From: Bartonella sp. DGB1
GTDB lineage: Bacteria > Pseudomonadota > Alphaproteobacteria > Rhizobiales > Rhizobiaceae
Assembly: GCF_041345015.1 (NCBI RefSeq)
Contig: NZ_CP166769.1
Coordinates: 372,001-436,000 of the forward strand
DNA length: 64,000 bases
Direction: 5' to 3'
Shown here: one piece after another, positions 46,947-56,377 of the stretch
Layout: each line of letters begins with the position of its first letter
Numbering within the stretch: position 1 is the first letter of the stretch
Position numbers and translations under genes: made by a program
Notes under the pieces: generated by a model
The model's database searches: none
The model's input: the letters and a program-made list of their open reading frames with translations, nothing else
What the model was told of the DNA's origin: nothing

Positions 46947-47795
46947 ATGCCTGAATTACCTGAAGTTGAAACTGTAAGACGTGGATTATTACCTTATGTG
47001 ATTAATGCTGAGGTTTTAGATGTACAATTAAACCGTTCTAATCTACGGTTTAATTTTCCGGTTCGTTTTTCTGAAAAGTTACAAAATTTAACTATTACTA
47101 ATATAGATCGTCGTGGTAAATATTTATTATTTTATTTTTCTGATTTAATTATGCTAAGTCATTTAGGTATGTCTGGCTCTTGGCGATTAGTTAGTGATAA
47201 TGATTTTATCTCTAATAAAAATCCTAAACATGATCATTTAGTTATTTTTTTACGTGATACTTTTGGTAAAACAATTAAATTAATTTATAATGATCCTAGA
47301 AGATTTGGTTTTATAGATTTATTTGCTAAGGATGAATTACACTATAATAAATTTTTACAGTATTTAGGTGTAGAGCCTCTTAGCAATGATCTAAACGGTA
47401 GATTTTTAATAGAAACATTTGCTAATAAAAAACAAAATTTAAAGGCAGCATTATTAGATCAGACTATAATAGCTGGTTTAGGTAATATCTATGTATGTGA
47501 GGCTTTATTTATGACTGGTTTATCACCATTAAGATCAGCCTTTACTATTAGTCAAGATATTTCTATTTGTGATAAGTTAACTGAATCTATAAAATTTATT
47601 TTAGAAAAGTCATTACAGTCAGGTGGTTCTAGTCTTCGTGATTATGTTCATAGTGATGGTTCATTAGGTTATTTCCAGAATGAATTATTAGTCTATGATC
47701 GTGAAGGAAAAAATTGTTATAAATGTAATAATATTATTCAACGTGTTATCCAATCTGGTCGCTCTAGTTTTTATTGCCACCATTGTCAACAATAA
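46947..47795 (+). CDS. mutM: Formamidopyrimidine-DNA glycosylase
   Basis: 282 residues. MPELPEVETVRRGL N-terminus with catalytic Pro1/Glu2, HLGMSGSWR, NDPRRFGFID and the C-terminal zinc finger CYKCNNIIQRVIQSGRSSFYC. Removes 8-oxoguanine from DNA. SD GGGG near 46940. Confidence 0.98.
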   Translation: MPELPEVETVRRGLLPYVINAEVLDVQLNRSNLRFNFPVRFSEKLQNLTITNIDRRGKYLLFYFSDLIMLSHLGMSGSWRLVSDNDFISNKNPKHDHLVIFLRDTFGKTIKLIYNDPRRFGFIDLFAKDELHYNKFLQYLGVEPLSNDLNGRFLIETFANKKQNLKAALLDQTIIAGLGNIYVCEALFMTGLSPLRSAFTISQDISICDKLTESIKFILEKSLQSGGSSLRDYVHSDGSLGYFQNELLVYDREGKNCYKCNNIIQRVIQSGRSSFYCHHCQQ

Positions 47796-47816
47796 GTATA
47801 TATAAAGGATAAAAAA

Positions 47817-49199
47817 ATGTTAGAGAAAATTTTATCAAAAATAGATTCTTCTTTAGATGCAAATATTGAACATCTGTTTGATTTTTTACGAATAGCTTCT
47901 ATTTCAACAGATTCTAATTATAGTTCAGAATGTGAAAAAGCAGCCAATTGGTTAGTTGAGGATCTTTCTACTATTGGTTTTAAAGCTCAAGCCTGTAAAA
48001 CTAAATTACACCCGATAGTTTTAGCTCATTATATGGGTGAAACAGATTCAGATTTTCATGTATTATTTTATGGTCATTATGATGTGCAACCAGTTGATCC
48101 TTTAGAATTATGGCATCATGATCCATTTGATCCGCAAATTAAATTGATAAATGGTCATAAAGCTATAGTAGCTCGTGGTGCTTCTGACGATAAAGGGCAG
48201 GTTATGACTTTTATAGAAGCTTGTCGTGCTTACCATAATGAATATGGTCGTTTGCCGGTTAAAGTTACTATTATGATAGAGGGAGAAGAAGAAATGGGTT
48301 CTCCTTCCTTAGACGCTTTTTTTGAACAATATAAAGATCAATTAAAAGCAGATGTTGTTTTAGTTTGTGATACTTCTATGCGTGATAGAGAAACACCATC
48401 TATTACTACTTCTCTTAGAGGTGGTGTAGCAGAGGAAATTATTATTCATGCTGCTAATAGAGATCTACATTCTGGAGAATATGGTGGTATAGCAGCTAAC
48501 CCTATTAATATCTTAACAAAGATATGCGGTGAGTTAAAAGATGAGAATGGTAGAATTTTATTAGATGGATTTTATGATGCCGTACCAGATATGCCGCAAG
48601 AAATTGTAGATAGTTGGTTAAAGCTAGAAAAAGAAAGCCCTAATCCATTAACCCAAATAGGTCTATCAGAGGTAGCCGGAGAAAAGGGCTATAGTTTAAC
48701 TGAATTATTATGGTCACGTCCTTCATTAGATATTACTGGTATAACAGGTGGTTATACAGGTGAAGGTTTTAAAACTGTTATTGCTTCTGAGGCTAAAGTT
48801 AAAATATCATGCCGTTTAGTAGGTAAGCAAGATCCAGACAAAATAAGAGCATCCTTACGTAAGTTTTTTGAAGAACGTTTACCTAAAGATTGTAGCATTA
48901 GTTATATTAATCATGGTGGTTCACCGGCCGTATTTTTACCTACAGATTCTCCTATTTTAAAGAAAGTGCAAAATGCTTTAGGAGATGAATGGAATGGGCG
49001 TCAGGCTTTATTATCAGGTTGTGGTGCTTCTATACCTATTGTTGGTGATTTTCAAAAATATTTAGGTTTAGATTCTTTATTGGTAGGATATGCGCTTAGT
49101 GATGATGCTATACATTCACCTAACGAAAAATATGACTTAGCCTCTTTCCATAAAGGGCAGCGTGCTTGGGCGAGAATTTTATCAGTTTTATCAGTTTAA
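47817..49199 (+). CDS. M20-family dipeptidase
   Basis: 460 residues. Metal site FYGHYDVQPVDPLELW, EGEEEMGSPSLDAF and VLVCDTSMRD; ends with the catalytic His region DDAIHSPNEKYDL. Related to Bacillus PepV/DapE-like dipeptidases. 21 bases after mutM, so probably cotranscribed. Confidence 0.94.
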   Translation: MLEKILSKIDSSLDANIEHLFDFLRIASISTDSNYSSECEKAANWLVEDLSTIGFKAQACKTKLHPIVLAHYMGETDSDFHVLFYGHYDVQPVDPLELWHHDPFDPQIKLINGHKAIVARGASDDKGQVMTFIEACRAYHNEYGRLPVKVTIMIEGEEEMGSPSLDAFFEQYKDQLKADVVLVCDTSMRDRETPSITTSLRGGVAEEIIIHAANRDLHSGEYGGIAANPINILTKICGELKDENGRILLDGFYDAVPDMPQEIVDSWLKLEKESPNPLTQIGLSEVAGEKGYSLTELLWSRPSLDITGITGGYTGEGFKTVIASEAKVKISCRLVGKQDPDKIRASLRKFFEERLPKDCSISYINHGGSPAVFLPTDSPILKKVQNALGDEWNGRQALLSGCGASIPIVGDFQKYLGLDSLLVGYALSDDAIHSPNEKYDLASFHKGQRAWARILSVLSV

Positions 49200-49232
49200 T
49201 TTAAAATTATTTAATAGAAGGAATTATTATTA

Positions 49233-49859
49233 ATGTCATCAAAAGTGCGTGTCCATAGAGGGGATCTACCGGATCTTAATAATTATAATGTGTCAGCTAT
49301 CGCAATAGACACTGAGACTTTAGGATTGAACTTACATAGGGATCGTTTATGTGTAGTTCAATTATCTTCAGGTAATGGTACAGCTGATATTATTCAAATT
49401 GCTAAAGAGCAAACTGAGGCACCAAATTTACAAAAATTATTGAATAATGAAAATATAACAAAAATTTTCCATTATGGACGTTTTGATTTAGCGATGTTAG
49501 AAAAAACATTCAAAAACAGATTATCTAATGTTTATTGTACAAAAATAGCGTCAAGGTTAGTGCGTACTTATACTGATCGTCACGGCTTAAAAGAAATTTG
49601 TCAAGAATTATTATCAGTTAATATATGTAAGCAAAATCAAAGTTCTGATTGGGCTGCAGAAAAACTGAGTGAAGCACAAGTATCTTATGCCGCTTCAGAT
49701 GTATTATATTTACATGCGCTAAAAGAAATTTTAGATGCACGTTTGAAAAGAGATAATCGTTATGAAGTAGCGCAGGCTTGTTTTGAATTTTTACCAATGC
49801 GTGCTAGCTTAGATTTAATGGGTTGGGGAGAGCAAGATATTTTTTCTCATAATAGTTAA
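49233..49859 (+). CDS. rnd: RNase D-like 3'-5' exonuclease
   Basis: 208 residues. DEDDy exonuclease core: AIDTETLGLNLHRDRLCVVQLS, IFHYGRFDLAML, SDVLYLHALKEIL. About 170 residues shorter than E. coli RNase D because the HRDC domains are missing. Such short forms are common in alphaproteobacteria. Confidence 0.88.
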   Translation: MSSKVRVHRGDLPDLNNYNVSAIAIDTETLGLNLHRDRLCVVQLSSGNGTADIIQIAKEQTEAPNLQKLLNNENITKIFHYGRFDLAMLEKTFKNRLSNVYCTKIASRLVRTYTDRHGLKEICQELLSVNICKQNQSSDWAAEKLSEAQVSYAASDVLYLHALKEILDARLKRDNRYEVAQACFEFLPMRASLDLMGWGEQDIFSHNS

Positions 49860-49905
49860 ATTATTTTAAATAGTTAATATTATTTTAATTTTAATTTATA
49901 TTCAC

Positions 49906-49938
49906 AATAAGATAATTTTTTGTTGAAATTATCTTATT
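49906..49938 (+). terminator. Terminator before the outer-membrane gene block
   Basis: AATAAGATAATTT pairs with AAATTATCTTATT, 13 perfect bases with a seven-base loop, followed by a short T-rich stretch. It is 47 bases after the exonuclease stop. Confidence 0.5.
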
Positions 49939-50090
49939 TATTTAGAATATACAAATATAACCCTGGACTTTATTATTATTTCAGCGTAAAACTAATGGAT
50001 GGATAGCTAGCTTAAGCTTGTTATTCGGTAGTTTAGGGTTATTAGATAATTCTAAACTTAGTAATTGATTAATTAGCTAAGGATATGAAT

Positions 50091-50888
50091 ATGAAATTAA
50101 AATATATGATCGCTACTTCTGTAGTTGCTCTTTTATCAGTGTCAGGCGTTAATGCAGCTGATGTTACAAGCAAGAAAGCTATTGCTGCTCCTACGGTAGT
50201 TGCTATGAAGTCTTCTAACAATGTTGTTAATGACTTTAGTGGTGCATATGTAGGTTTGCAAGCTGGTTTTTCTTTTAATCAGTATACTCTTCGTAAAGCT
50301 GAGAAAAAAGCTGATGAAGCAGAAAAAACGGATTTTTTCTCTACTTCTTCTAACTCTGTGCCATTAGGGATTGTAGCTGGTTATAACTTGCAAAAAGATG
50401 ACTTTGTAGCAGGTATTGATTTTGCAGCTTCTTACCATTTTGGTATATCTAAAGCGGATAAGATTGATGATGCTGTCACTGACAAGTTTGCAGATTTGAG
50501 ACGCTATAATTATATGGGTGATGCTAGTTTGCGTGCACGTGTAGGTTATGCTGTAGCTGGATTTATGCCTTATGTAGCCACTGGTGTATCAACTAACGTT
50601 ACATATTATAATTTAGAAAAAGATGCTAAAGTTGACGATGTTGAAATTAAAACAGCGGAAGTTAAAGGTACTAATTTAGGTGTATCTTTGTCAGTTGGTG
50701 CTGGTGTTGAATATGCAATAAGTAAAAATATCTCAGTTCGTGCTGAATATGGTTATAATCATCTTGTATATTCAAAGCATTTTGCTTCTAATACTGTGGC
50801 AGAAACAGCAAAGACTGAATCTGATCTAGTTGGTTATTCTGGACAAGCTAGCCATGCTGGTCGTTTAGCTGTAACATATAGATTCTAA
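50091..50888 (+). CDS. Outer-membrane beta-barrel protein 1 (Omp25/hemin-binding type)
   Basis: 265 residues. Signal peptide (MKLKYMIATSVVALLSVSGVNA), then the signature FSGAYVGLQAGFS and a predicted eight-stranded barrel ending in GRLAVTYRF, the C-terminal aromatic that outer-membrane insertion uses. Start at 50091 because AAGGA (50079-50083) is seven bases before it, not the ATG at 50085. First of ten paralogues; ends at a strong terminator, so it is its own unit. In Bartonella such proteins are surface antigens and hemin binders. Confidence 0.9.
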   Translation: MKLKYMIATSVVALLSVSGVNAADVTSKKAIAAPTVVAMKSSNNVVNDFSGAYVGLQAGFSFNQYTLRKAEKKADEAEKTDFFSTSSNSVPLGIVAGYNLQKDDFVAGIDFAASYHFGISKADKIDDAVTDKFADLRRYNYMGDASLRARVGYAVAGFMPYVATGVSTNVTYYNLEKDAKVDDVEIKTAEVKGTNLGVSLSVGAGVEYAISKNISVRAEYGYNHLVYSKHFASNTVAETAKTESDLVGYSGQASHAGRLAVTYRF

Positions 50889-50904
50889 TTTATCTTAATA
50901 GATG

Positions 50905-50934
50905 AAAAAGCCCTGCTTTTGCAGGGCTTTTTTT
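50905..50934 (+). terminator. Strong intrinsic terminator after barrel gene 1
   Basis: AGCCCTGC-TTTT-GCAGGGCT followed by TTTTTT. Textbook form, 16 bases after the stop. Confidence 0.93.
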
Positions 50935-51114
50935 ATGTGCAGTAAATAACAATTAATAAAGTTTATTATCCAATTAATTAAATAAAATAATTCTACTTAA
51001 TTTGTAAAAATAATAGTTTAAGTTATTCATTAATTAAGTTATTATAAATTATTAAAATTTGTTTAATTATATGATATAACAATTATCATATTAATTAATT
51101 ACAAGGGGTTAATT

Positions 51115-52077
51115 ATGAAGTTAAAAATGATTTCTTTAGCTGGCTGTGTTATGTTAGCCTCTGCTGTTAATGTGAGCGCTAAAATAGAGCCACCTATTAT
51201 TCCTGTAGTTGCAGTACAAGAGTATCGTACTTTTTCTTGGGAAAGTGTCTATATGGGCGTGCAATTTTCAAGATCTCCTCTAGACCAGGCTGCTAGTAAG
51301 GTGATTGTTACGGCTGAAGAAAATAAAGCCAGTAGTGAAGTGCTGAAGAAAGTCTTATTTGATAACCATAAAGTTGTTTCTGATGCTAATCCTAGTAAAA
51401 CAATTTATAATGATGCATTATCAGATACTTTATATAAGAGTGGTATATTTGTAGGCTTTAATAAATTATTCGGTAATAATCTCATTTTAGGAGCGGAATT
51501 AGACGCTACTTATAACTTTGTTAATAGTGGTTTACAATCTATTAGATCTAGTCGATCTAGTACTAAGTCTGTTAAATGGTCATCAGATAAAGATAAAGAC
51601 AAGATATTTGAAGAGCATGCTAAAGGTGAGGTTAGTGAAAGGGATAGATATTTATCGTCAATATATTTTGATTCTAGTTTGCGTGCGCGGGTTGGTTATA
51701 GCGTAGGTAAAATTTTACCTTATCTAACAGCTGGTGTTAATGTAATTTACGCTAGAGAAGAACGTGTATTAAATGGAAATTATGGTAAGGGCTTTAAAGA
51801 GATTACATCACAAGAAAAAAATTCTGAAGAAAAATTCTTATGGGGCTGGACATTAGGTGCTGGCATTGAGGTTGCAATAACTAAACATTTATTCTTAAGA
51901 GGTGAATATCGTTTTACTGCTACTGATTTTAATAACAATAATACAAATTATAAATATAGAAAAGAAGCGGTTACCGATGGTGAGAAAAAACATCCAGCAA
52001 TAGATGTCAATGTATCTTACGATGTTAAAGGCTTATTGTCGCACGATATGAGAATTGGTTTAGCTTATAAATTTTAA
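51115..52077 (+). CDS. Outer-membrane beta-barrel protein 2
   Basis: 320 residues with signal peptide (about 1-22, ending VNVSA) and the barrel signature FSWESVYMGVQFS. Long charged extracellular loops (residues about 145-180, KDKDKIFEEHAKGEV) and core LRARVGYSVGKILPYLTAGVN. Ends GLAYKF. Middle and end match barrel protein 3 closely. Preceded by 226 AT-rich non-coding bases. Confidence 0.88.
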   Translation: MKLKMISLAGCVMLASAVNVSAKIEPPIIPVVAVQEYRTFSWESVYMGVQFSRSPLDQAASKVIVTAEENKASSEVLKKVLFDNHKVVSDANPSKTIYNDALSDTLYKSGIFVGFNKLFGNNLILGAELDATYNFVNSGLQSIRSSRSSTKSVKWSSDKDKDKIFEEHAKGEVSERDRYLSSIYFDSSLRARVGYSVGKILPYLTAGVNVIYAREERVLNGNYGKGFKEITSQEKNSEEKFLWGWTLGAGIEVAITKHLFLRGEYRFTATDFNNNNTNYKYRKEAVTDGEKKHPAIDVNVSYDVKGLLSHDMRIGLAYKF

Positions 52078-52180
52078 TAATTTCGTTAAATAAATTATTA
52101 AATAATGACATTTTTTATTAGTAATATAAAAACTACTATGTTAGTGTGCCTTAGAGATTCATTTATTACAGGGTATGATT

Positions 52181-53119
52181 ATGAAAAATAAAAATCTAAT
52201 ATTAGCTTCTGTGGTTGGGTTGTTAACCCTTAGTTCCGTACAGGCGGCAGATCTTGTGCAAACTCGCATGGGAAATTCAGTAAATCCAACTACACCTTAT
52301 TCCAGTAAGCAGGATTTTACTTGGGAGGGTTTTTATATTGGATTTCAAAAATCTTTTGCTATGACTAAGCAATCTGGTAATAAGATTTATATTTATGCGT
52401 TTAAAAAGATAGAAGATGAAACTCCAGAATTTTTTAATTATGTCGAGCCAATCGTTAATGGTGATTTATCTCAGAATTTTGCGCAAGCAGGTATTTACGC
52501 TGGTTATAACTTTCTGTTAGGTAATTCATTAGTATTAGGTTTAGAGGTAGATGCGGCATATAGATATAAAGATTTTGGGTTCTATGTAGATGGTGCTCAA
52601 GTAAAAGTAGAAGATAAATTGCATATAAAAAAAGGTGACTTTAAAACAAGGGATTTTGTTATAAATAATGGTCAAGTAAAAAAATATGATGATTATCTGA
52701 AAACTAGTTCATTAGATAGTAATTTACGTGTTCGTGCTGGTTTAGTGGTCGGTAGATTTTTACCATTTGTAACAGTTGGTGCCAATATGATTTATGCTGA
52801 ACATTTAGAAAATAAATTTAATAATTATAATAAAGATTTCTCTTTTAAAGGCGTAGAGTCCAGATCTAGTAATAAAGTCTTTTTTGGTATGACAGCTGGT
52901 GCCGGTGCTGAAGTAGCTATAACTAATAATCTTATTTTACGTGCTGAATATAGATATGCGCATACTTTTTCTACAAGAGGTGAACCGCGTGTATATAAAT
53001 TAGTTAAAGATGAAGATAACCCTATAAAAAGAGTTGATATGACAGTTGTTTATGAAGATCAATCTTCAGCTTTACTTGGTACACATGCTGTCAATTTAGG
53101 TATATCTTATAAATTCTAG
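52181..53119 (+). CDS. Outer-membrane beta-barrel protein 3
   Basis: 312 residues (an ATG six bases earlier is also possible). Signal peptide ends QAA; FTWEGFYIGFQKS follows; core LRVRAGLVVGRFLPFVTVGAN and GAGAEVAITNNLILRAEYRY. C-terminus GISYKF. Ends at a good terminator. Most like protein 2, from which it likely duplicated. Confidence 0.88.
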   Translation: MKNKNLILASVVGLLTLSSVQAADLVQTRMGNSVNPTTPYSSKQDFTWEGFYIGFQKSFAMTKQSGNKIYIYAFKKIEDETPEFFNYVEPIVNGDLSQNFAQAGIYAGYNFLLGNSLVLGLEVDAAYRYKDFGFYVDGAQVKVEDKLHIKKGDFKTRDFVINNGQVKKYDDYLKTSSLDSNLRVRAGLVVGRFLPFVTVGANMIYAEHLENKFNNYNKDFSFKGVESRSSNKVFFGMTAGAGAEVAITNNLILRAEYRYAHTFSTRGEPRVYKLVKDEDNPIKRVDMTVVYEDQSSALLGTHAVNLGISYKF

Positions 53120-53164
53120 TAATTTTAAAATTATGCTTCTATAAAGTTTAATTTAAGTTATGAA

Positions 53165-53191
53165 ATAAAGCCCCTTTTAAGGGGCTTTATT
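53165..53191 (+). terminator. Intrinsic terminator after barrel gene 3
   Basis: AATAAAGCCCC-TTTTAA-GGGGCTTTATT, stem mostly GC at the base of the loop, ending in T-rich sequence. 45 bases after the stop. Confidence 0.85.
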
Positions 53192-53593
53192 ATTATATAT
53201 AAAGTAAGTTTAATAATATTCTGCAGTTAAAGTTATAATAGTGGCTATTTATCTATTTGATTTTAGTTTGATTTAATTTATTTTAATATTTAGCTAAAGT
53301 AATTTTATAATTTTCTGATACCTAATAATTTATTTATACTTTAGTTAAGCTGGTTATCTATGTTCTTTTAATTACAGTCGTTATTGCTCGAATTTTTATA
53401 GATGTGAATGACTATAATTTAGGTTAATTTACTTCATTATGTAATTAAACTTCCTCAGCAATTAAAATTTCAACCTTATTAGTTTTTTTAATTGGTTATG
53501 CTTGTTTTTTATTTTTAGTGCTACATATTATTTAATATCACAGAAGCGGGGCGTGATTTAATTTTTTTAATATTCTAGGATTATGGTGAAGAA
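53192..53593. other. 402-base AT-rich intergenic, no gene seen
   Basis: No frame of useful length. The last 50 bases carry the leader shared with gene 5 (CAGAAGCGGGGCGTGATT, then TTATGGTGAAGAAATG), so promoter elements probably lie here. Confidence 0.5.
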
Positions 53594-54364
53594 ATGAAAT
53601 TAAAATATGTTATAGCGGCTTCAGTTGCTACTTTATTCACAGTATCAAGTGTTAATGCTGCAGATTTACGTCGTGACTTACGTCCTGCAAGTGTAGTTTT
53701 AGTAAAACCTACCTTTACATGGAATGGTAGCTATGGTGGTATCCAAGCCGCATATGCTAAAATGACTTATAAAGGTTTAGCTTCAGAAGCGAAGGCTGAT
53801 GATAGTCCTGCAACTCGTGAGTTATCTCATAATAGAGATGCAATTGGTTTAGGTGCTTTTATTGGTTTTAACTCTGCCTCAACACAAGGTTTTGTTGTAG
53901 GTGCTGAAGCTGATGCTCAATATTATTTTTTACGTGATATAAGCTCTAACGCTACAGATGGTTTTCCTGATGTGGCTGATGTTAAAAATCAGGTAAATTT
54001 GGCATTAAGAGCTCGTTTAGGGGTTAGCGTAGGACATGTGTTACCTTATCTAGCTGCTGGTATTACTGGTACTTATACTAATCGCGATATTGCTGCTACT
54101 GCAGATACTAAGGCAGGTCCTAATAATGCAATCAAAGTGGATGGCTTTACCTTTGGGTGGACTTTAGGTGCTGGTGTAGATGTAGCTTTAGCTGATAATA
54201 TGCTAGTTCGTTTAGAGTATCGTTATAATGATTTAGGTAAAACTGAAAAAACAGTAATGAATACTACCGATGGGAAGCCTGATACCAATACTCAATATGT
54301 TGCCTTAAAAGATCCATCAGCTACTTCTGGTGAATTGCGCCTAGGGCTTGGTTATAAATATTAA
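53594..54364 (+). CDS. Outer-membrane beta-barrel protein 4
   Basis: 256 residues. Signal peptide MKLKYVIAASVATLFTVSSV...AA, then DLRRDLRPAS and FTWNGSYGGIQAAYAK. Barrel core LRARLGVSVGHVLPYLAAGITG, VDVALADNMLVRLEYRYNDLG; end GLGYKY. Its first 60 residues and the final strands are nearly identical to protein 5. Confidence 0.9.
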   Translation: MKLKYVIAASVATLFTVSSVNAADLRRDLRPASVVLVKPTFTWNGSYGGIQAAYAKMTYKGLASEAKADDSPATRELSHNRDAIGLGAFIGFNSASTQGFVVGAEADAQYYFLRDISSNATDGFPDVADVKNQVNLALRARLGVSVGHVLPYLAAGITGTYTNRDIAATADTKAGPNNAIKVDGFTFGWTLGAGVDVALADNMLVRLEYRYNDLGKTEKTVMNTTDGKPDTNTQYVALKDPSATSGELRLGLGYKY

Positions 54365-54402
54365 TTTATAATAGCCTGCAAAGGGCTTAATTATAAAATA
54401 TT

Positions 54403-54439
54403 AAATTATAATAGCCCTCTTTGAGGGCTATTATAATTT
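54403..54439 (+). terminator. Terminator after barrel gene 4, duplicated
   Basis: A 17-base perfect stem containing AATAGCCCTC, TTT loop, and GAGGGCTATTATAAT, then T-rich. A degraded copy of the same hairpin lies just upstream (about 54363-54399), so this terminator was tandemly duplicated. Confidence 0.85.
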
Positions 54440-54538
54440 AAATCTATCACTTTTTCTATTAATTATATTAATATAGGTTATTTAATTTTTCAGAGCGGGG
54501 CGTGATTATTTTTAATATTTTAGACTTATGGTGAAGAG

Positions 54539-55300
54539 ATGAAATTAAAATATGTTATAGCGGCTTTAGTTGCTACTTTATTGACAGTATCAAATGTCAA
54601 TGCTGCAGATTTACGTCGTGACTTACGTCCTGCAAGTGTAGTTTTAGTAAAACCTACCTTTACATGGAATGGTAGCTATGGTGGTATCCAAGCCGCATAT
54701 GCTAAAATAACTTACAAAGGATTGGCTTCAGAGGCGAGGATTTTAAATAGTTCTATTCATGAGTTATCTCACAATAGAGGTGCAATTGGTTTAGGTGCTT
54801 TTATCGGTTTTAACTCTACTTCAGTGAGAGGTTTGGTGTTTGGTGCTGAAGCTGATGCCCAATATTATCTGTTACGTGACGTAAGTTCTACCGCTACTAA
54901 TGGTTTTCCAGATATTGCTGACGTTAAAAATCAATTTAATGTTGCCTTCAGAGCTCGTTTAGGAGTAGGTGTCGGACAGGTGTTGCCTTATCTAGCTGCG
55001 GGTATTACTGGTGCTTATACTAATCGTGATATAGCTGCTACTCCTCAGAATAATCCTGGTCCTAAGAATGCAATAAAAATAGATGATTTTACCTTTGGTT
55101 GGACTGTCGGTGCTGGTGTAGATGTAGCTTTAGCTGATAATATGTTAGTTCGTTTAGAATATCGTTATAATGATTTAGGAAAAAGTGATAATGAATTAGA
55201 TGATTTCGTTAATGGAGCAAGTGGCGATAAATATGTTGTCTTAAAAGATCCATCCGCTACTTCTAGTGAATTGCGTTTAGGGCTTGGTTATATATATTAA
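54539..55300 (+). CDS. Outer-membrane beta-barrel protein 5 (duplicate of 4)
   Basis: 253 residues, nearly identical to protein 4 at the N-terminus (ADLRRDLRPASVVLVKPTFT) and through most barrel strands; they differ in the extracellular loops (EARILNSSIHELSH against EAKADDSPATREL; NELDDFVNGASGDK against the longer loop in 4). Ends GLGYIY. The shared leader (CAGAGCGGGGCGTGATT) shows that the duplication included the promoter region. Confidence 0.9.
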   Translation: MKLKYVIAALVATLLTVSNVNAADLRRDLRPASVVLVKPTFTWNGSYGGIQAAYAKITYKGLASEARILNSSIHELSHNRGAIGLGAFIGFNSTSVRGLVFGAEADAQYYLLRDVSSTATNGFPDIADVKNQFNVAFRARLGVGVGQVLPYLAAGITGAYTNRDIAATPQNNPGPKNAIKIDDFTFGWTVGAGVDVALADNMLVRLEYRYNDLGKSDNELDDFVNGASGDKYVVLKDPSATSSELRLGLGYIY

Positions 55301-55427
55301 TTAAATATGGTAATTTTTTAAAACACTAGTTTTTACTAAATTAGTAAAGCTTGTGTTTTTTTAGTTGAAATTATTAAAGCTATCAGGCATAATAGCCAAG
55401 TTTGGAGTATCTATTAAGGACATAATA

Positions 55428-56282
55428 ATGAATTTTAAATTAGTGAGTTTGACTTCTGTAGCTGGGTTTTTTCTTTTTTCTGCTGGGCAAGCTGTAGCAA
55501 ATTTGCCACAACATTATTATGATTGGAAGGGTGCTTACATAGGGTTACAAGGTGGCTATAGTCAAAATATATTTACCGGGCAAAGATCAAAAACTTCTAT
55601 ATTACCTAAAGAGGATGAAAATAAAGAAGAAAAATCTCTAATAACAAATTTAGAGCCAATAACTAAAGATCGTGAATCTTTATTAGGTGGATTATATATA
55701 GGTTTTAACATTCCTATCTATGAAAATTTTTTAGCAGGACTGGAGATTGATGGAAATTATAATTATATTCCAGAAATAGATGTAGCGCCAACTGGTAAGG
55801 AAGGTTCTAGTACAGAAAACTCAGATGACAAAAATCCTGAGAAAAATAAGAACTTTGGTGATCCTTCATTAATAACTTCACAATATGGTGGTGATGTTAG
55901 GTTTAGAGTTGGTGCAGCTTTAGATAATCTTATGCCTTATGTAGCGGTCGGTGCTTCATTTAGACGGGTTGAACGTGATTTGAAAGATGCAAAAGGTGAA
56001 TCAGTAGATCTTAAGGATAAAAAAACACAGTCTTTATTTGGTTGGACTATTGGTGGTGGTATAGATGTTGCTGTATCTAAAAATCTTATATTTAGATTTG
56101 AATTTAGACATAATAATCTAAGACGCTTTGAGTTAGAGGCCAAGGGTAAAGCTGTTATAGAAGAAAAAGAAGAAGGAAAAGAGGCAACCTATACAGATAA
56201 CCCAAACAAAGAATATGTTATTTTAAAAGATCTTTATCATTATAGCAATGAGTTAAGAGTTGGAGTTAGTTATAAATTTTAA
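55428..56282 (+). CDS. Outer-membrane beta-barrel protein 6
   Basis: 284 residues from ATG 55428, which has AAGGA seven bases upstream and opens a proper signal peptide (MNFKLVSLTSVAGFFLFSAG); an ATG at 55365 is in frame but less likely. Signature YDWKGAYIGLQGGYS. Two long charged loops (GKEGSSTENSDDKNPEKNKN; EEKEEGKEATYTDNPNKE). Ends GVSYKF. Confidence 0.87.
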   Translation: MNFKLVSLTSVAGFFLFSAGQAVANLPQHYYDWKGAYIGLQGGYSQNIFTGQRSKTSILPKEDENKEEKSLITNLEPITKDRESLLGGLYIGFNIPIYENFLAGLEIDGNYNYIPEIDVAPTGKEGSSTENSDDKNPEKNKNFGDPSLITSQYGGDVRFRVGAALDNLMPYVAVGASFRRVERDLKDAKGESVDLKDKKTQSLFGWTIGGGIDVAVSKNLIFRFEFRHNNLRRFELEAKGKAVIEEKEEGKEATYTDNPNKEYVILKDLYHYSNELRVGVSYKF

Positions 56283-56377
56283 ATGTAAATTGAAAGTTAA
56301 AATTTATAAATATTTAAAGAAGCTCTAAAAGGTTATCTATATTATGTTCTTAGTAAAATTATATTATAGGTTTTAAT

